NCBI GenBank assembly: GCA_907164885.2
Contig: OU015490.1
Location: 11,151,466-11,215,465, forward strand
Origin: Dolomedes plantarius
Taxonomy: Eukaryota > Arthropoda > Arachnida > Araneae > Dolomedidae
DNA length: 64,000 nucleotides
Direction: 5' to 3'
Notes under the pieces: generated by a model
What the model was told of the DNA's origin: nothing
Databases searched by the model: none
The model's input: the letters and a program-made list of their open reading frames with translations, nothing else
Shown here: piece after piece, positions 11,665 to 24,105 of the stretch
Numbering within the stretch: the first letter of the stretch is position 1
Layout of the letters: each line of letters opens with the position of its first letter
Translations under genes and position numbers: made by a program

Positions 11665-13246
11665 TAAAGTTCTACTAATATTGGATAATGCACCCAGCCA
11701 TCCACAATATTTTAAATAAGCCAAATATCAAAATATTTTTTTTACCTCAAAATACAAATGTTTTTCTTCTATCGTTATATCAGGTAATTATAGTTGCATT
11801 TAAAACCAATTACATAAGGAGATCATTACAATGGGTTTTTAACAAAATCTATGAACGTCAAGGAGGCGTGGAAACTCTTCACAATATTGGACTGCATTAA
11901 TCTAATAAACTCATCCATCAGAGAAATAAAACCGACGACATTAAATGCTTGTTGGAAAAAAATATGGCCGGAGTCAATTGAGTGTGAAAATTTGATCGCG
12001 ACAGCAGAAAACTGAATGGATGCAGTAGTAGAAATTGCTAAATCTCTAGGAGGGGAAGGTTTTGACGTTATGACTGCACTATTTATCCAAGAATTACTGG
12101 CGGAAGAAGAAGCAGCTTTGGTAGAAATGATATCTGGAATCCATGATAACTTAGATGATGATATCATAGCTGAAGACAAAGAAGTAAAAAAGTTTACTCT
12201 AGAAAGCATAAAGAAAGGCCTAGACATAGCCGAACAGTTAGAGTCATATTTCTTAAGGGGACTCACTACTCTTAAATCTTTAAAACATTCGATTTTTTGG
12301 AAACAAATATATGTTAAAGCCTGATCATTTCTGAACAAAATAAAGCAAACCGCATGAAAATATTCCGCTTAGTTCCGGAGATATTGACATTCTAAATATT
12401 TAATTACTGATCAAGTTTATGGTAAGAAAAATTTTAAACTCATTTTTCTCAAAATGCAATTTTGCATCATTCCGCAACTGATATCTCAAAAACTATGAAA
12501 CATAATTCCATGAAATGTTTATCACTGCATAATCATGTTATTTTATTGCGTATGAACTAGAATTATTGCAATCACTGCACATTTTGTTATTCTTCAGGGT
12601 TAAATGAATGCAAAAATTGAAGGAAATTTTAAGTATATTTTGAGCAGTTTTAAAACAATCGGAAAAATATTTTAATGTTGAAAGTTTTATGTTCAATTGT
12701 ATTTTGAATTTTTTTAAAATATAAAACAGGATTTATACATTTAAGTGCAAAATTAATTTCATAGTTCTGCGCGCAAGCCAGTATACAATAAAAATACTTA
12801 AAAAACAAGGTATATCAAAAGCATTAAAAAAAATATTTAAAACTATTTTAAGAGTTGAAAATTTGTTTATTAAAATAAATATATCAATTTATGATATACA
12901 CAAAATCGGGAATAAAAATCGAAATACCTACAAAGAGTCAAAAAGTATGAAAATATGCCTCATTTCCTCGACTTAAGGGTCGTGAGTCCCCTTAAATGAA
13001 GATTCTTGAAATGAAAGGAGCACAAAGTTTAAAAGAGAACTTCACAAGTGCTTAGCACCATATAAGGAAATTTATAAAGATCTTTTAACTAAAAGCAAAC
13101 AATCTAAAATAACAGATTTTTTGCAAAAGGTAGAGAATGGATCTGAAGATAATGCAGAAAAATGCTCAATGGATAAGGATATCTTGCGAAAAAGAAAACG
13201 ACCTCGGTTAATAGTACTTAGTGATGACGAAGAAAACATTGTTTAA
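11665..13246 (+). pseudogene. Tigger/pogo (DDE_1) transposase C-terminal half, broken
   Basis: The fragment starts near the second catalytic Asp (ILDNAPSH-like, 11675-11700). It continues through PNIKIFFLPQNT...YQVIIVAFKTNYIRRSL, the conserved DDE_1 block found in Tigger elements. Further C-terminal sequence is recognisable across frame changes and a stop near 12013. A TTAA MITE (12257-12991) interrupts it after LESYFL. Beyond the MITE the same frame goes on, with one TGA, through LAPYKEIYKDLL, then a PIP-box-like QSKITDFLQ, as found at the C-terminus of pogo-type transposases and thought to bind PCNA, and a Lys/Arg patch (RKRKRPR). It ends in TAA at 13244-13246. The first Asp and the DNA-binding domain are missing. 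Confidence 0.85.
12257..12991. mobile_element. TTAA-flanked MITE inside the Tigger frame
   Basis: Inverted ends are GGGGACTCACTACTCTT on the left and, reversed, GGGGACTCACGACCCTT on the right. TTAA lies at 12253-12256 and 12992-12995. Removing the element with one TTAA joins ...TAT TTC to TTA AAT GAA GAT in the same frame, which directly shows the target duplication and the insertion order. The 735-bp interior is AT-rich and non-coding. The ends are closely like those of the full Kolobok-type element at 59447-62280. Confidence 0.95.
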
Positions 13247-13431
13247 TTCATATTAATATGTATTACTTGTTAAAAAAATTAATAAAGATATTTATCTTAA
13301 TTATGAAAATATAATAGCAGGTTTTTTTTTATTTTTGGAACCTAACCACCCTTTTCGTACTAGTTCATTTTGTCGTTTAACACGGCAATTTTTTGGAACA
13401 TAACTCCCGCGTTATACGGGGATTACCTGTA

Positions 13432-14654
13432 TATATAATCTGCAGTACGTTTTAAACAAAAGAAAATGTGGAAAAATGTGATTTCTTATATTTATATTTA
13501 CAAAATCTTACTTGTATTACGAAAGACATGTAAATTAACTGTAGCTGAAACCTTTGAATTTAAAGCATACGTCAGATTAGTTAATTAGCCATGCTAATAT
13601 AACTGATTTCAATATAGATATTCTAATTAGCTACCATATCATAGACATTTGTTTACTCGTAGCACAGTAAAATGTCCAAGCAATAGTAGAATTTCCGATA
13701 TGAATAAAAAGGTTTATAGGTGAATACGATAGTAAAAACTTGAAATGAAAGATATCACTTATGCTTACTTAAGTGGCAGGTTCGTAATCAACAATGTCGT
13801 TGGGGATTGACATACTTATATTTAGATATAAGTCATAAATCCCCAATATCATAAATGTTCCATAGCATGAGGTGTATGAAGTAAAAACCGAAAAGTCGAC
13901 GTGCGGGAAGATGTAGGAAATCAGGAATATGTAGCACAAGTGTCATCTAGTATCGGTATAAATACAAAGCATATTTTAAGAGTTATCGCTGCATATAGAC
14001 TCTTAGAAAGAAAAAAAATATCCACGACGCACGAAGAAGAAGTTATCCGAATGGAACGAAAATCGGTAATATATATGTACAGAAAAACAAATGATTACAA
14101 TTTGAGAAAAATTGGATGATTTATACAAGAGTGTGACATAACGTCACTATGTAGAAAATTAATTACTAATTCAGAATTTAAATATTAAATATAATTATCG
14201 ATATTAACTTTAATTAACTATTATTATTAACTTTATTAATTTATATCATATCTTTAATTAATTATTTGCTAGCTGTATTAATATTAACACCTTGCTCGGT
14301 TAACTTAATGCTTAAAATATAACTTATAATTGTCCAGGTAGATATTGAATTCTTAAAGCAATTACATTGTTATTATCTACAATAGTTAAATATATCCACA
14401 ATAATAAAATCGATACACATATTCGAAATCGCATGGCGATTCTAATCCATCGCTTAACTGTAATTTAACTGATAAACACATGCAATATAGAGAATGTATT
14501 CATACGCAGAGTTTTTGCTAGTAATAATAACAATGTAATCGCAGTTTTTAGTAATTGGTTATTAATATAGTCTTTTGCTACAGCTAGCATTTATAAATCA
14601 TTTAATTATCCCTTCCTACAGGTTTGATTTGATTAATATGTGCAAAAGAAGATG
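13432..14654. other. AT-rich non-coding stretch
   Basis: An open frame at 13901-14119 begins with GTG, not ATG, and shows no recognised domain. Nothing else supportable is seen. Confidence 0.45.
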
Positions 14655-14985
14655 CGATCTATTTATCAGAGCGGAAGCATACTAGCGCTTAAGAGCTATA
14701 GTCTGTGAGCAGGCTATGCATTCTATATAAGAGAACGCGCTTGCAGTGACGCAGGCTGGCATTCTTTATGACAAAGAGAGAACGTGATTCGCCATGAAGT
14801 GCGTTAGTTGTGCGAAGGGCGAGTTCCCTCAGTTATTCTAGTCTCCGGACTACTTTTACGACACTGGCTGGCATAAGTCTGTATAAATGTTTCTGTCATC
14901 ATCATGATCTCATCGATGAATAAAATATAATTAAAATTTAAATTTGTGCCAGTATTCCTTTGTGTCGATCCTTCATGTCCTAAAG
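14655..14985 (+). repeat. LTR-like or promoter-like segment
   Basis: A GC-richer block holds a TATA-box-like CTATATAAGAG (near 14733) and, about 190 bp later, an AATAAAATA poly(A)-like signal (near 14919). This is the usual order inside an LTR. No flanking duplication, second copy or clear primer-binding site was found, so an LTR is only a suggestion. It could equally be a host promoter fragment. Confidence 0.3.
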
Positions 14986-15522
14986 GGATTCGTCCTGATA
15001 GTTCTCCTATGTTCCTGAGTAGACATCTTCTTCGTCAATTTACAATATGAGTTTTGCATTCTGAAGGTCAGTTCTACAATTCTTCGTCCAGTTATAGTGA
15101 ACTCGTGGACCAGATTCTACGAGTAGGCCTAACTCCACCTTTCCCTCGTAGCCGGATCCTCGTGTTTTTTTAGCTGATGTACATCGTCTTCCACGTGCCA
15201 CCAGGATTGCGGAAAAGAGTATGTGTCTGCAAATGTTTATATTTCCCAACAGTAGCTAAGTATTCCTAAAATTACTCTGTCGATACATTTAAAATGTACA
15301 AACACAACGCATTATACCCTCTATACTTTGCTGGTGTGAAAATGTAATTTGTTTAACACCAGTGATCACGTGCCAGAATCTTACTATCAATAATTGTCCA
15401 TTCAGTTATTCATTTATCATTACCAACATTATTCATCATTGGTGCCATACCATTAGTCATATCTTTGCACCGTCATTTCGTTATTTCATATCAAAGAGAT
15501 AGAGCCTCACAAAGTGAAAAAG

Positions 15523-16523
15523 TCAATAACTCATTGGTCCACCTCTGGCCTTTATGCAAGCAGTTATTCGGCTTCGCATTGATTGATAGAGGTGGCGGAT
15601 GTCCTCCTGCGGGATATCGTGCCTAATTCTGTCCAATTTGCGCGATAGATCGTCAAAATCCCGAGCTGGTTGGGGTTAATGCTCCAAACGTGCTCAATGG
15701 GGGAGAGATCCGGTAACCTTGCTGGGCAAGGTAGCGTTGGACAAGCACGATGACAATTAGTAGAAACTCTCGCCGTGTGGGCGGGCATTATCTTGCTTAA
15801 ATGTAAGCCCGGGATGGAGTGATATGGAGGACAACACAGCGGGGCGTAGAATACCATCGACGTACCTCTGTGCTGTAAGGGTGCCGCGGGTGATAACCAA
15901 AGGGGTCCTGCTATGAAATGAAATAGCACCTCAGACCATCACTCCTGCTTGTCGGAACGTATGACGGAAGATAACCAGGTTGGTATCCCACTGCTGTCCG
16001 GGAGATCTCCAGACACGTATTCGTTGGTCATCGGGGCTCAGTTCGAAGTGGGACTCATCACTGAAGACAATTCTAATCCAGTCAGTGACATTCCAGGGCG
16101 AATGTGCCCGACACCACTGCAAATGGGCTTGTCTGTGTTCAGAGGTCAATGGCAGTCGGCGCAAAGGGCGTCGTGAGTTCAACAGCCTTCTTCTGAGCGC
16201 CTATGGATGGTCCTTGCGTTTACGTAAGCACCAGTTGCCAGTACGATCTATGATAATGATGAATCTAGGGCTGTGAGTGCCGCTCTGACGATTGCTTCGT
16301 CCTCACGTTCTGTCGTTTCTCTAGGCCCACCACTTCCTTCTTGACGCTGTGTTTGGCCATGGTTCACCCATTTCTGCCAATATCGTCTAATAATGGCATC
16401 GCTCTTATCCAAATGTCAAGCGGTTCGCCGATTATACCAACCGGCTTCTTTGAGCTCAACTACACGTCCCCTCTCAAATGCTGACATCTGCGCATATTGT
16501 TCGCGCACCTGTATGCGAGGCAT
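15523..16523 (-). pseudogene. Tc1-like DD34E transposase, broken
   Basis: Start ATG at 16523 (MPRIQVREQYAQMSAFERG...), a helix-turn-helix type N-terminus very common in spider Tc1 elements. In-frame stops follow RRTA and DSSLS, and a further stop lies near 16182 where the reading resumes as NSRRPLRRLPLT. The catalytic core shows FSDESHFELSPDD with the first Asp (15931-16182). The next block has frame changes and a missing QQDN motif: the stretch around HTARVSTNC survives, but the LHLSKIMPAHTARV region replaces the usual second-Asp motif. The third block keeps LPDLSPIEHVW with the catalytic Glu. After another frame change the C-terminus ends near 15523 (KARGGPMSY then stop). Inverted ends were not identified. 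Confidence 0.9.
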
Positions 16524-17219
16524 AGTTACTGTCTACCCGAGCACACGGGATGGAATTCGCAAAATAATTATGACCTGAAATCTAAATTTATCCTCTTTAA
16601 TATCCTGCCCGTTGCGCAGTTAATATGACCTGCAGCGTCACAAGTGCATTCATTGGCTACCAAACTTTAAAATTTTGCATTTAGCGTCGAAACCTGTATG
16701 TATATCAATTTGAGTCTAATTTGCATTACCCCTTCTTTGGGCGTTTTTTTTTCTGTTTTTCGGTCTAAGAGAGTAATATAGAGTGTGGGGCAATAGAAAA
16801 CAGTTGAGAGGGATGTTGAATGTAGAAATTCCATTACGCCAAATAAACGCGTTTCATTGTTCAGTTAACAAGGCGGATAGCTGAAAATCAAGTGCATACT
16901 CTGATTGTAAAATTTGATATTCGTCTGGGTTTGCAAAGTTTGATGTTTGGAATAGCTCTGATTGGATGACAGTCTCCATTCATCAGTAAAATATATTATC
17001 GCAGCTTTATTATCAAAGTAATCAGATTCTCCTCTAATTGATATAGTCACTTATTTCAAAACAATTTAAATGGTTTTTGAACTGTTTCAACATGACAAAG
17101 TACTTTACATGAAATTGGTAAAGGACTAATTTTCGAATTCCAAATAGTAGTGACAAATGTTTTACACTAATGGCTTCTACAATGACCAGATCTATATGCG
17201 ATTTCGTCTATAAATCTTT
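16524..17219. other. non-coding stretch upstream of the broken Tc1
   Basis: Probably includes the 5' untranslated part and left end of the Tc1-like element, but I could not pair inverted ends. No other feature seen. Confidence 0.4.
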
Positions 17220-17990
17220 AGTAAAATTACGATTGGAGGGTTGTTATATAGATTTTTTTTTAAATATTTTAAAATTCAATATTTAACGCTTGCTCGTTTT
17301 TAGCGTCATCTAAACAAATTAGCTCTGTTTCCATCATTTGTATACAGTAAAAGAAATGCACAATTTTGGGGTAAGAATTAATAAGGAATATTGTATCAAC
17401 AATTGAGACATTTTGGGAAAATATTTTTAAATTTTTTTCTAAATATTTTCCAGTTAAGGCATAACAGAGTCTAGGCGGAGTCGAAATATGGGTGGGAAGT
17501 ACTGTTTTTTTAGATAAATTGAATGAGTATTGTTTTAAAGTTAGTTGTTAATTGATCAATTTTGCAATGATTTAATTGCGGTATTCACTATTTAATGTTT
17601 CATTATCTGCGCGTACCCTGCTATACGTTAGAAACTTTTTATAGAATTGTTGAAACACACCAACTTTAAAACAATATAATTAAGTTTTTTTACAAGATAT
17701 TTCTAAGAAATTTGTACTCAATTCATTCTGATATTTTTTATTTTTTATTTTTTATTTTCAGAATTTTTCAGAATTTTTTATTCAGCGGAAAGGTGATAAA
17801 ACTGTTGTTCCCAAATTTCTCAATTGTGGATACAATATTCCTTATAAATACTTACCACAAATTTGTGTGTTTATTTTAGTGTGTACAAATGATGGAAACA
17901 GAGTTATTTGTTTAGATGTCATCAAAAACGAGCAAGCATTAAATCTTGAATTTTAAAATCTTTAAAAAAATTCAAACTTTCATTTTCTAT
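17220..17990. repeat. 0.77-kb fold-back (long imperfect palindrome)
   Basis: The left arm (about 17262-17425) pairs in inverted orientation with the right arm (about 17803-17970). Shared blocks are TTTTAAAATTCAA, GCTTGCTCGTTTTT, CATCTAAACAAAT, CTCTGTTTCCATCATTTGTA and AAGGAATATTGTATC. Weaker pairing continues inward (TTGTTTTAAAGTTAGT near 17531 against ACCAACTTTAAAACAA near 17659), leaving a small centre. I infer a fold-back or MITE-like element. No coding sequence is present. Confidence 0.8.
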
Positions 17991-18804
17991 TAATAAATTA
18001 TTTATGGGGAGTCACATTTACTGAAAACATCATGATGTGCCTATAAATAAAAAAGAAACTTTGAGTCCTGTATCCGTTTAAGTTAATGCAGTGCTATAAT
18101 TTTCATATATTCTCTCTAAACTGTGTGCTATGGAAGTTGTCGACCGTTTGGAGGAAGTTATGTAGGAGAGTTTACGAATTCAAACAGCTCCAGTTGCTGA
18201 TATTTTAACAAAAAATATGCATATTATATAGTTTTTTCTAGCGGTCATTCCAGAAAGTACAGTGATAGGATAAATCACCTTTCGGGTCTAAACAATCTAT
18301 GTTAAAAAAAGATTCCATAGCTTAACACATGAAAGATGAGAATATTTTATAACCTTATTTAACTATCCAAATTTTAGTGTTACGTTATCATTAACTAATG
18401 AGTGTAACATCTTATTTTTCAAAATTATCACATTAGTTTTAACAGTCTTTTATAAATCATAATCACAAGTTCCTTAATATTCTCCTAAGGTAAGCATTAA
18501 ATGATCTAGTAAGAAGATTTCTTTCAAAAAATCGGACTGAGAATCTGGTTATCAACAAGGCACTCCCATTCACTGATATTTGATCTTGTGGAACATATGA
18601 AAAGATCGACAAAAAGGGCCTATAACCTCTTCATCACATCAGGTCTGTTGTTGTTGTTTTGATAATGTTTTGCAAATTTTTAATATGAACGAAACTGGTC
18701 GAAGAGGAAAAACAAAACCAAAAAGCAAGTAGAAGAATTTCTGTAACATGTAATAACGTTCCAAAGCCTTGATTTCTGGTATTCATTATTTGTTGTTGTT
18801 CCTA
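17991..18804. other. AT-rich non-coding stretch
   Basis: Nothing supportable is seen in this stretch. Confidence 0.5.
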
Positions 18805-19125
18805 AAACCCTCTGTCCACAAGTTTCAGACCATGTCCATATTGGTTTACGGCTGAAGCGTGCGGCTCCGGTTTATATAGCACCACAAGGATCGGAGTACG
18901 TTTCAGCTAGTTGGCACCTGAATTTTGACCGAGCACCCCTAGGGGCCACATGGAGGGGATCGCATCCTCTTCCACCCTCTGTGACCTCATAGAGGAACTT
19001 TCGAGTATACAGATTTTACATGCCCATATCCAGTCTTGACGCGGAGATATTTAATGGCGCTTGTCGGAATTCGATCCGAGCACTCTCAGCACCGAAAGCC
19101 AACCACTAGACTACGTCAGACCTAC
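18805..19125 (-). repeat. tRNA-derived SINE, copy 1
   Basis: Read on the minus strand, the head at 19123 has a box-A-like TAGTCTAGTGGTTGGC and a box-B-like TGCTCGGATCGAATTCC. A shared body follows: GTCAGAGGGTGG-like, then GGTGCTCGGTCAAAATT, then AAACCGGAGC. The same order is found at 39567-39890. These are RNA polymerase III promoter boxes at tRNA spacing. No tRNA fold suggests a working tRNA gene. Confidence 0.85.
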
Positions 19126-19520
19126 ATGAGGCCTCATCCACTTGACCGACTTTTTCATCGCATATGCAATATGGAACAATTGGCATAGCATGCTTCAGCA
19201 AGCAGACACGGAACTGCTATTACTAGAAGCTCTTTCACCGTACTCCACTGGTAGATTCAATTATGTTTCCCTTATTAGGAGTGCCAAGAATGACAGCGAC
19301 CCACCTTATTTTCTGCCAAGACATGTTTTATTGATGACTTTTTTAACGTAGGATTACGTTTCTCAATAACGGTTCTGCGGAAAGAAAAATTTCAGACGCT
19401 AAAACTGTCCGTCCGTTCGTCCTCACGAGTTATAATTTTGGCAGCGCGCCAAACCCAGTCTATCGCTTGGACAAGTTAAAAAGAAAAATACCAAGATGAG
19501 TCAAAATTTTGACATACATA

Positions 19521-19566
19521 CATACATACATATATATATATACAGAGAGAGAGAGAGAGATAGAGG
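19521..19566. repeat. compound microsatellite (CATA)n-(TA)n-(GA)n
   Basis: Three short simple repeats run together: CATA units from about 19513, TA units, then AGAG units to about 19566. Confidence 0.85.
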
Positions 19567-22261
19567 GAGGTAAGCAACGATAAGTGATCCTACATTTTTC
19601 ACCCGCGGTAGTTTCTTTAGAAGAGACTACCTGAAATTGTTTTCACTACTGGGAAGCGAGAGATCTGCTAATATCTTGAAGGAGAATGTCTAAAATTGGA
19701 TTTAAAAAAAACAAAAATTCCACGAATGTCTAGATTTTCTTACGCCTTTCCGAGCTATTGGACTAGGGAGCCCCAATAATCTTTTTAACTCTTTTCATCT
19801 CACAACAACATGCAAAGGGAGAGAGAATATCTTCTAACTGTGTTATATGAGATTAAAAACCCCGTAAGGATCTCCTGTATAACAAACCAAAGTTCTGGAG
19901 TATCAGAGCTTCATTGTGTGCGTCTGAACTGCCAAATTTCCAATAGCCATACAATTTGTCGTAGTGCTAAACTTCTGATAACAAACCACAAACTTCTATC
20001 AACTTTATCTTGTTAAATTCCAACTAATGACTGAAATCTCGTAATTTAATTCACGATAATTCAACGTCAGGGCCTAGATGTAAATATTAAATAATGATCC
20101 ATAACTTTAAGTAAACGGAACTGATTGTAAGCTAAAAGGTACTTAAATGTTTATTAATTCTTTAAACTCGCAGTTAATCCAGGAGTTGATTCCTGATTTC
20201 GTCAAAGTACATTTGAACGACAGAATATGTAATTCTTACGTAAAACGAAGAGTATCTTAAACGATTACTTTAAAAATCGTCCGATACTGCATGCAATGGA
20301 TGTCAGTAATCTGCCCATTAAAGGAGGATTTGACATGGATAGATTTCAATGCAGGATTGGCAGCAAATGAGAACATCGGAGTTCGCATTTCGAACAAATT
20401 AGGAATCTTAAAGTTTCTTCGCTAATACTTATCGATATATAATTGATCGTTTTCTTGATACGTGAGAAGTCTGCTTTTCATAGAATGCTCAGCTACATTA
20501 ATAAATGTTAAAATTGTGTTTCAGTAAACATCAATAACATTGTTTCCGTGATATTTCGAAACGGAGAACAGATTTGATGAAACAATAGACAAACTTCAGT
20601 TTATTTTTCTCAAGAAAAAAAAAAATCCTCGTGGAAATGTAATATAAGTATCCCATTGAACCTGGATAGGAAACAGGATAAATACAAACACAGTGAATAA
20701 GTAAGGGAAATTTAATTTTTTTCAAAGCACATTTTATTAAATTCGGGTGATATTTATACAATACATTTTACCTTAATGCATTATCCTCCTAATCTAATGT
20801 CTAGATGGCCAACATCATTAATAGTTTTAGAAGGATTATTGGCCGATATCAAAGGATTTAACTTCTGTATTAAATATTTAAAAGAATGTTTTACATTGAA
20901 ATCGCCAGTTTACAGGTGTGATTTATTTTTATACATTCTACCTTTTTTCTAAAAACAATGTACAAAATACAAGAATCGATGAGGTGGTAACAATCGTAAT
21001 CTAGTTAATGTATTTGTCATATGACAAATATAAAATGAATAATTTTTTTTAAAATTTATATAAAAATATTTGGTCTTAATTGACCCTAAACGTTAAACCA
21101 TACAGGAAATCATCTCTAAATAAGAAAAAATATAAAACAGGTTTTGATTATTACAATTAATTTTTATCTATAAAAGTATAGTGTTGCTAAAATATTTAAT
21201 TATAATATTTTTTTCCACTAAATAAAGCTCTAACTTCGAAATATATGTTACCGTCACGATTCCTTTGAATTTAGAAAGAATTCAAACGTATAACAAAAAA
21301 CCTTTATTAAGTTCTATGTGTAAATGAAATTATTTTCATTTCTGAACATTGTTAATAATTTTTTATATAATTTATTAAGTTTTTTTAAGGATTTACACCG
21401 ATGTATAAAAAAGAAAGAAACGCCAGGTGAATAATTTAGTACAATTGTGTAATTTAAATAATAGAACAATTTTCAAGGTTATTTGACTAATTGTATTTAA
21501 TTTTATTATGTACCATAATATCACTTTTATTCATATTATATTGAAGTTCAATATTTTGAGCTTTAATTTTTTTATTATGCCAAATAATAAAAAAATCTTG
21601 CTTTCTTAACTTGACTAGTCCATTGCTCACTGAGTATACGGGCAAAGTCCCATAGTATTTGATAACGATACGCGATGTTGTAAATTGAATTTCCAAATAT
21701 GCAAAATGTAAAAGAATATCACATTATACTACGTCCTGACAAAGCATGCAATTCCTCTACGAAACTATGTTGCAGTCCTGAGATTATTCAGTATTCCATA
21801 TCGATTTGCAGTTCGTAGTTATCGCCAAGAAAGTCAGTCCACACAGTAACACATCACATCGAAATTTAATTTAAAGGATTATTGAGCTAGGTTTAAAATC
21901 CCACTGATCCATTCCTTGAAAACGGCCTGCTGCCACACGTTTTACGGAGCGAGTTTTCTCACATACTTTCATAGAATCGAGTATTCCCAGTCTGACCACA
22001 TGCTTTTCGTGCGCTACAGTTGCATGAGCGTTAATCAGCGTCCCATGACCGATGAGTGATCCATGACCGACGATCCTCACGCGCTTTGCAACATTCGAGA
22101 ACATTCGATGTTGATGAAATATTCTCTACTGTTCGCGCTCAAGGCTATGCTCGTACGCCGATAGGTGGACATGGTGGACAAGTATCGCCATCTTTTGAAT
22201 CTTCTTTCCCCATCCGAGTAGTTCTTTGTTGATTAATTATTAATTCAGACTAATATATTCA

Positions 22262-22265
<4 letters not shown>
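19567..22265. other. 2.7-kb stretch without a recognised gene
   Basis: Mostly AT-rich. A GC-richer island at about 21871-22145 holds a 77-codon minus-strand frame (21871-22104, with IVGHGSLIGHGTLINAHATVAHEK). It looks locally protein-like but matches no family I know and may be chance or an LTR piece. Confidence 0.4.

Positions 22266-22316
<51 letters not shown>
22266..22316. repeat. (TA)n microsatellite
   Basis: About 50 bp of pure TA, bordering the left side of the LTR-like insert that follows. Confidence 0.95.
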
Positions 22317-22320
<4 letters not shown>

Positions 22321-22323
22321 TTA

Positions 22324-22847
22324 TGTCAAAACATTAATTGAGGAAATTACAGGGGTTTTAGAATAGCAAAACTTAACATTAAAATCATTGGCAAAACGCT
22401 TTGAAAAAGCGTTTTTCCCCGTTTCGGTAAGTGACCTCGATTCGCGGAAGTAAGTCGAAGTTCCACCGAGGGAATCTATTTTAGATGTACAGGTTTAGCA
22501 CGCGAAGATATTACTGACATAAATAAAAGACGATTCTGGAAGTTTCCATGTGGTGTGTTCAGCATGCGAGATAGGGGGGAAGTTCTGAGGAGAATATAGA
22601 AGTAGTGGCAGATTAAACTGAATGGTCGTGTTTAAAGGACGCGCGCTGCTCGGCCCGGCGGATGTTTTGAAAATGGCGATGCTAGGTTATGGACTTTGAG
22701 CGTGGTTCTCTCGGAGAAAAAGAATAAAGTGAATGACTTCAATTACGGACTGTTTATTGATCAAGGTGCCTTCCACTCGCCAACCATGTTTACGGCCACG
22801 ATGACTGCAGGTATTTTTATTATAGCGGATGTAAATCCAACGCCCGT

Positions 22848-22849
<2 letters not shown>
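22324..22849 (-). repeat. LTR-like segment between two (TA)n arrays
   Basis: On the minus strand it begins TGTGACGGGCGTTGG and ends GTTTTGACA, the TG...CA form of an LTR. It is GC-rich against its surroundings (CGCGCGCTGCTCGGCCCGGCGG near 22641-22662). TA arrays sit on both sides (22266-22316 and 22850-22901), as if it had landed inside one TA array. No primer-binding site or coding interior is adjacent, so a solo LTR is possible but unproven. Confidence 0.4.

Positions 22850-22901
<52 letters not shown>
22850..22901. repeat. (TA)n microsatellite with ATTT tail
   Basis: About 50 bp of TA followed by TTAT units to about 22920. The Tyr-Ile open frame across it is spurious. Confidence 0.95.
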
Positions 22902-22902
<1 letters not shown>

Positions 22903-22920
22903 TTATTTATTTATTTATTT

Positions 22921-23593
22921 CATATAAATAAATTGCGCTGAAAGATTAAATTACCTTTTAATTGCATTTTTGCTTGATTTCATTTCATTTTGAAAATATA
23001 ATGCACAGAAGTTAATTAAAATATAAAACTAAGATTTTCCAAATTTTTAATATTGAATAAACATTCCGATTAAAAAATGTGTTAGTTATAATTTCCCTCT
23101 TGACTTCTGGCAAATATTTTTATTAATGAAGATGAAAAAATTGAATATTTATAATACATCGAAATAGCAGAAAGCGGTGAAAAAAGTTTTGATAAAAATA
23201 TTGCAAGTAAGTTTCAAATGAAGGAATTTAAAAAGCAGTTTTAACTTACCAGAGAGAACTTAATATTTAATTAAAAGAATAACTTCTAAGCTAGACTGCC
23301 TTCGAGAAAAAATTTACCTAATCTTCAGATCCTCAATAACTTTAGTCACTAACATATAGATATTTTTTTATATTTTATGCATGAAAAAAAAATGTTTCAT
23401 GCAAATTAGTTTTGTTATTCCGTGTGTTTATCCATAAGACTAATTAATTTCAGCAGTGAACATAAGTACAAATTTTTTTTCATATATAATGGTGATCCAA
23501 TTAAAGAGACACTATTTGTTTATTCCATAAATGTTTTATTGATTGGAATATGTAAACAAACAGTGAGTAATAGTGAAACATGGGCTTCATATA
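22921..23593. other. AT-rich non-coding stretch
   Basis: No element or exon could be supported here. Confidence 0.45.
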
Positions 23594-23938
23594 TGTTGGT
23601 ATTTCTTACCCGTTCTTTCCGCCAAATATCACAATGGAGAAGCATAGCAGTAAGCAGATTTTCTGCCAGAGATTACGCCAGATTTGACGTGACGACTAGT
23701 TACTCTGCTATAAATGGGAATGGGTATAAATTTGCAAGGGGGAGCCACCATGCGTATGCCACAATGTTAGGAACGGAAATTTTGTGTCCTTGTTAACCTT
23801 ATGTACTATATTTAATTAAGCATTTACTCGTGCTTAATTTATTCAATGAAAGTTAATAAAAGTATTATTAACTAATAGAGTATGATTTTTACCTCAATGT
23901 ATTTCAACTGTATTCACATCTCTACTCTAATGTAAACA
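23594..23938 (+). repeat. LTR-like segment
   Basis: Starts TGTTGGTATTTC and ends GTAAACA. It contains a TATA-like GCTATAAATGGGAATGGG (near 23707) and, about 140 bp on, AATAAAAGT (near 23855). The order suits a solo LTR. The open frame that crosses it (23422-23796) has no known domain. No clear target duplication was found. Confidence 0.35.
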
Positions 23939-24105
23939 TACGAGCAATATCAGCTACGCAAAGTCGCTTTGTCGTGTCTAGCAAGTGTCCGAGTGCTTCA
24001 CTAGATTTTGGATATTCTGAGCTACGAATGGCCGAGATTTATTGCTCACTAACACGTGCTGTCAAAATTTCAATAATTAATCGTTGGGACTGTTGCACTA
24101 CTCTA

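Larger units (their letters stand above)
11665..13429 (+). mobile_element. Tigger/pogo element remnant, 5'-truncated
   Basis: The 3' inverted end is recognisable at about 13395-13429. Reversed it reads CAGGTAATCCCCGTATAACG and runs on into GGGAGTTATGTTCC, the Tigger-type terminus, with TA at 13430. The left end and the N-terminal half of the transposase are absent, so the element is truncated near the end of repeat copy B. It hosts a 735-bp TTAA MITE. Confidence 0.8.

Noticed and set aside
15949..16578. Plus-strand frames of 61-98 codons
   Set aside because: They lie opposite the clearly recognised Tc1-like transposase on the minus strand.
23422..23796. 124-codon plus-strand frame
   Set aside because: It crosses an LTR-like segment with TATA and poly(A) signals and matches no family I know.
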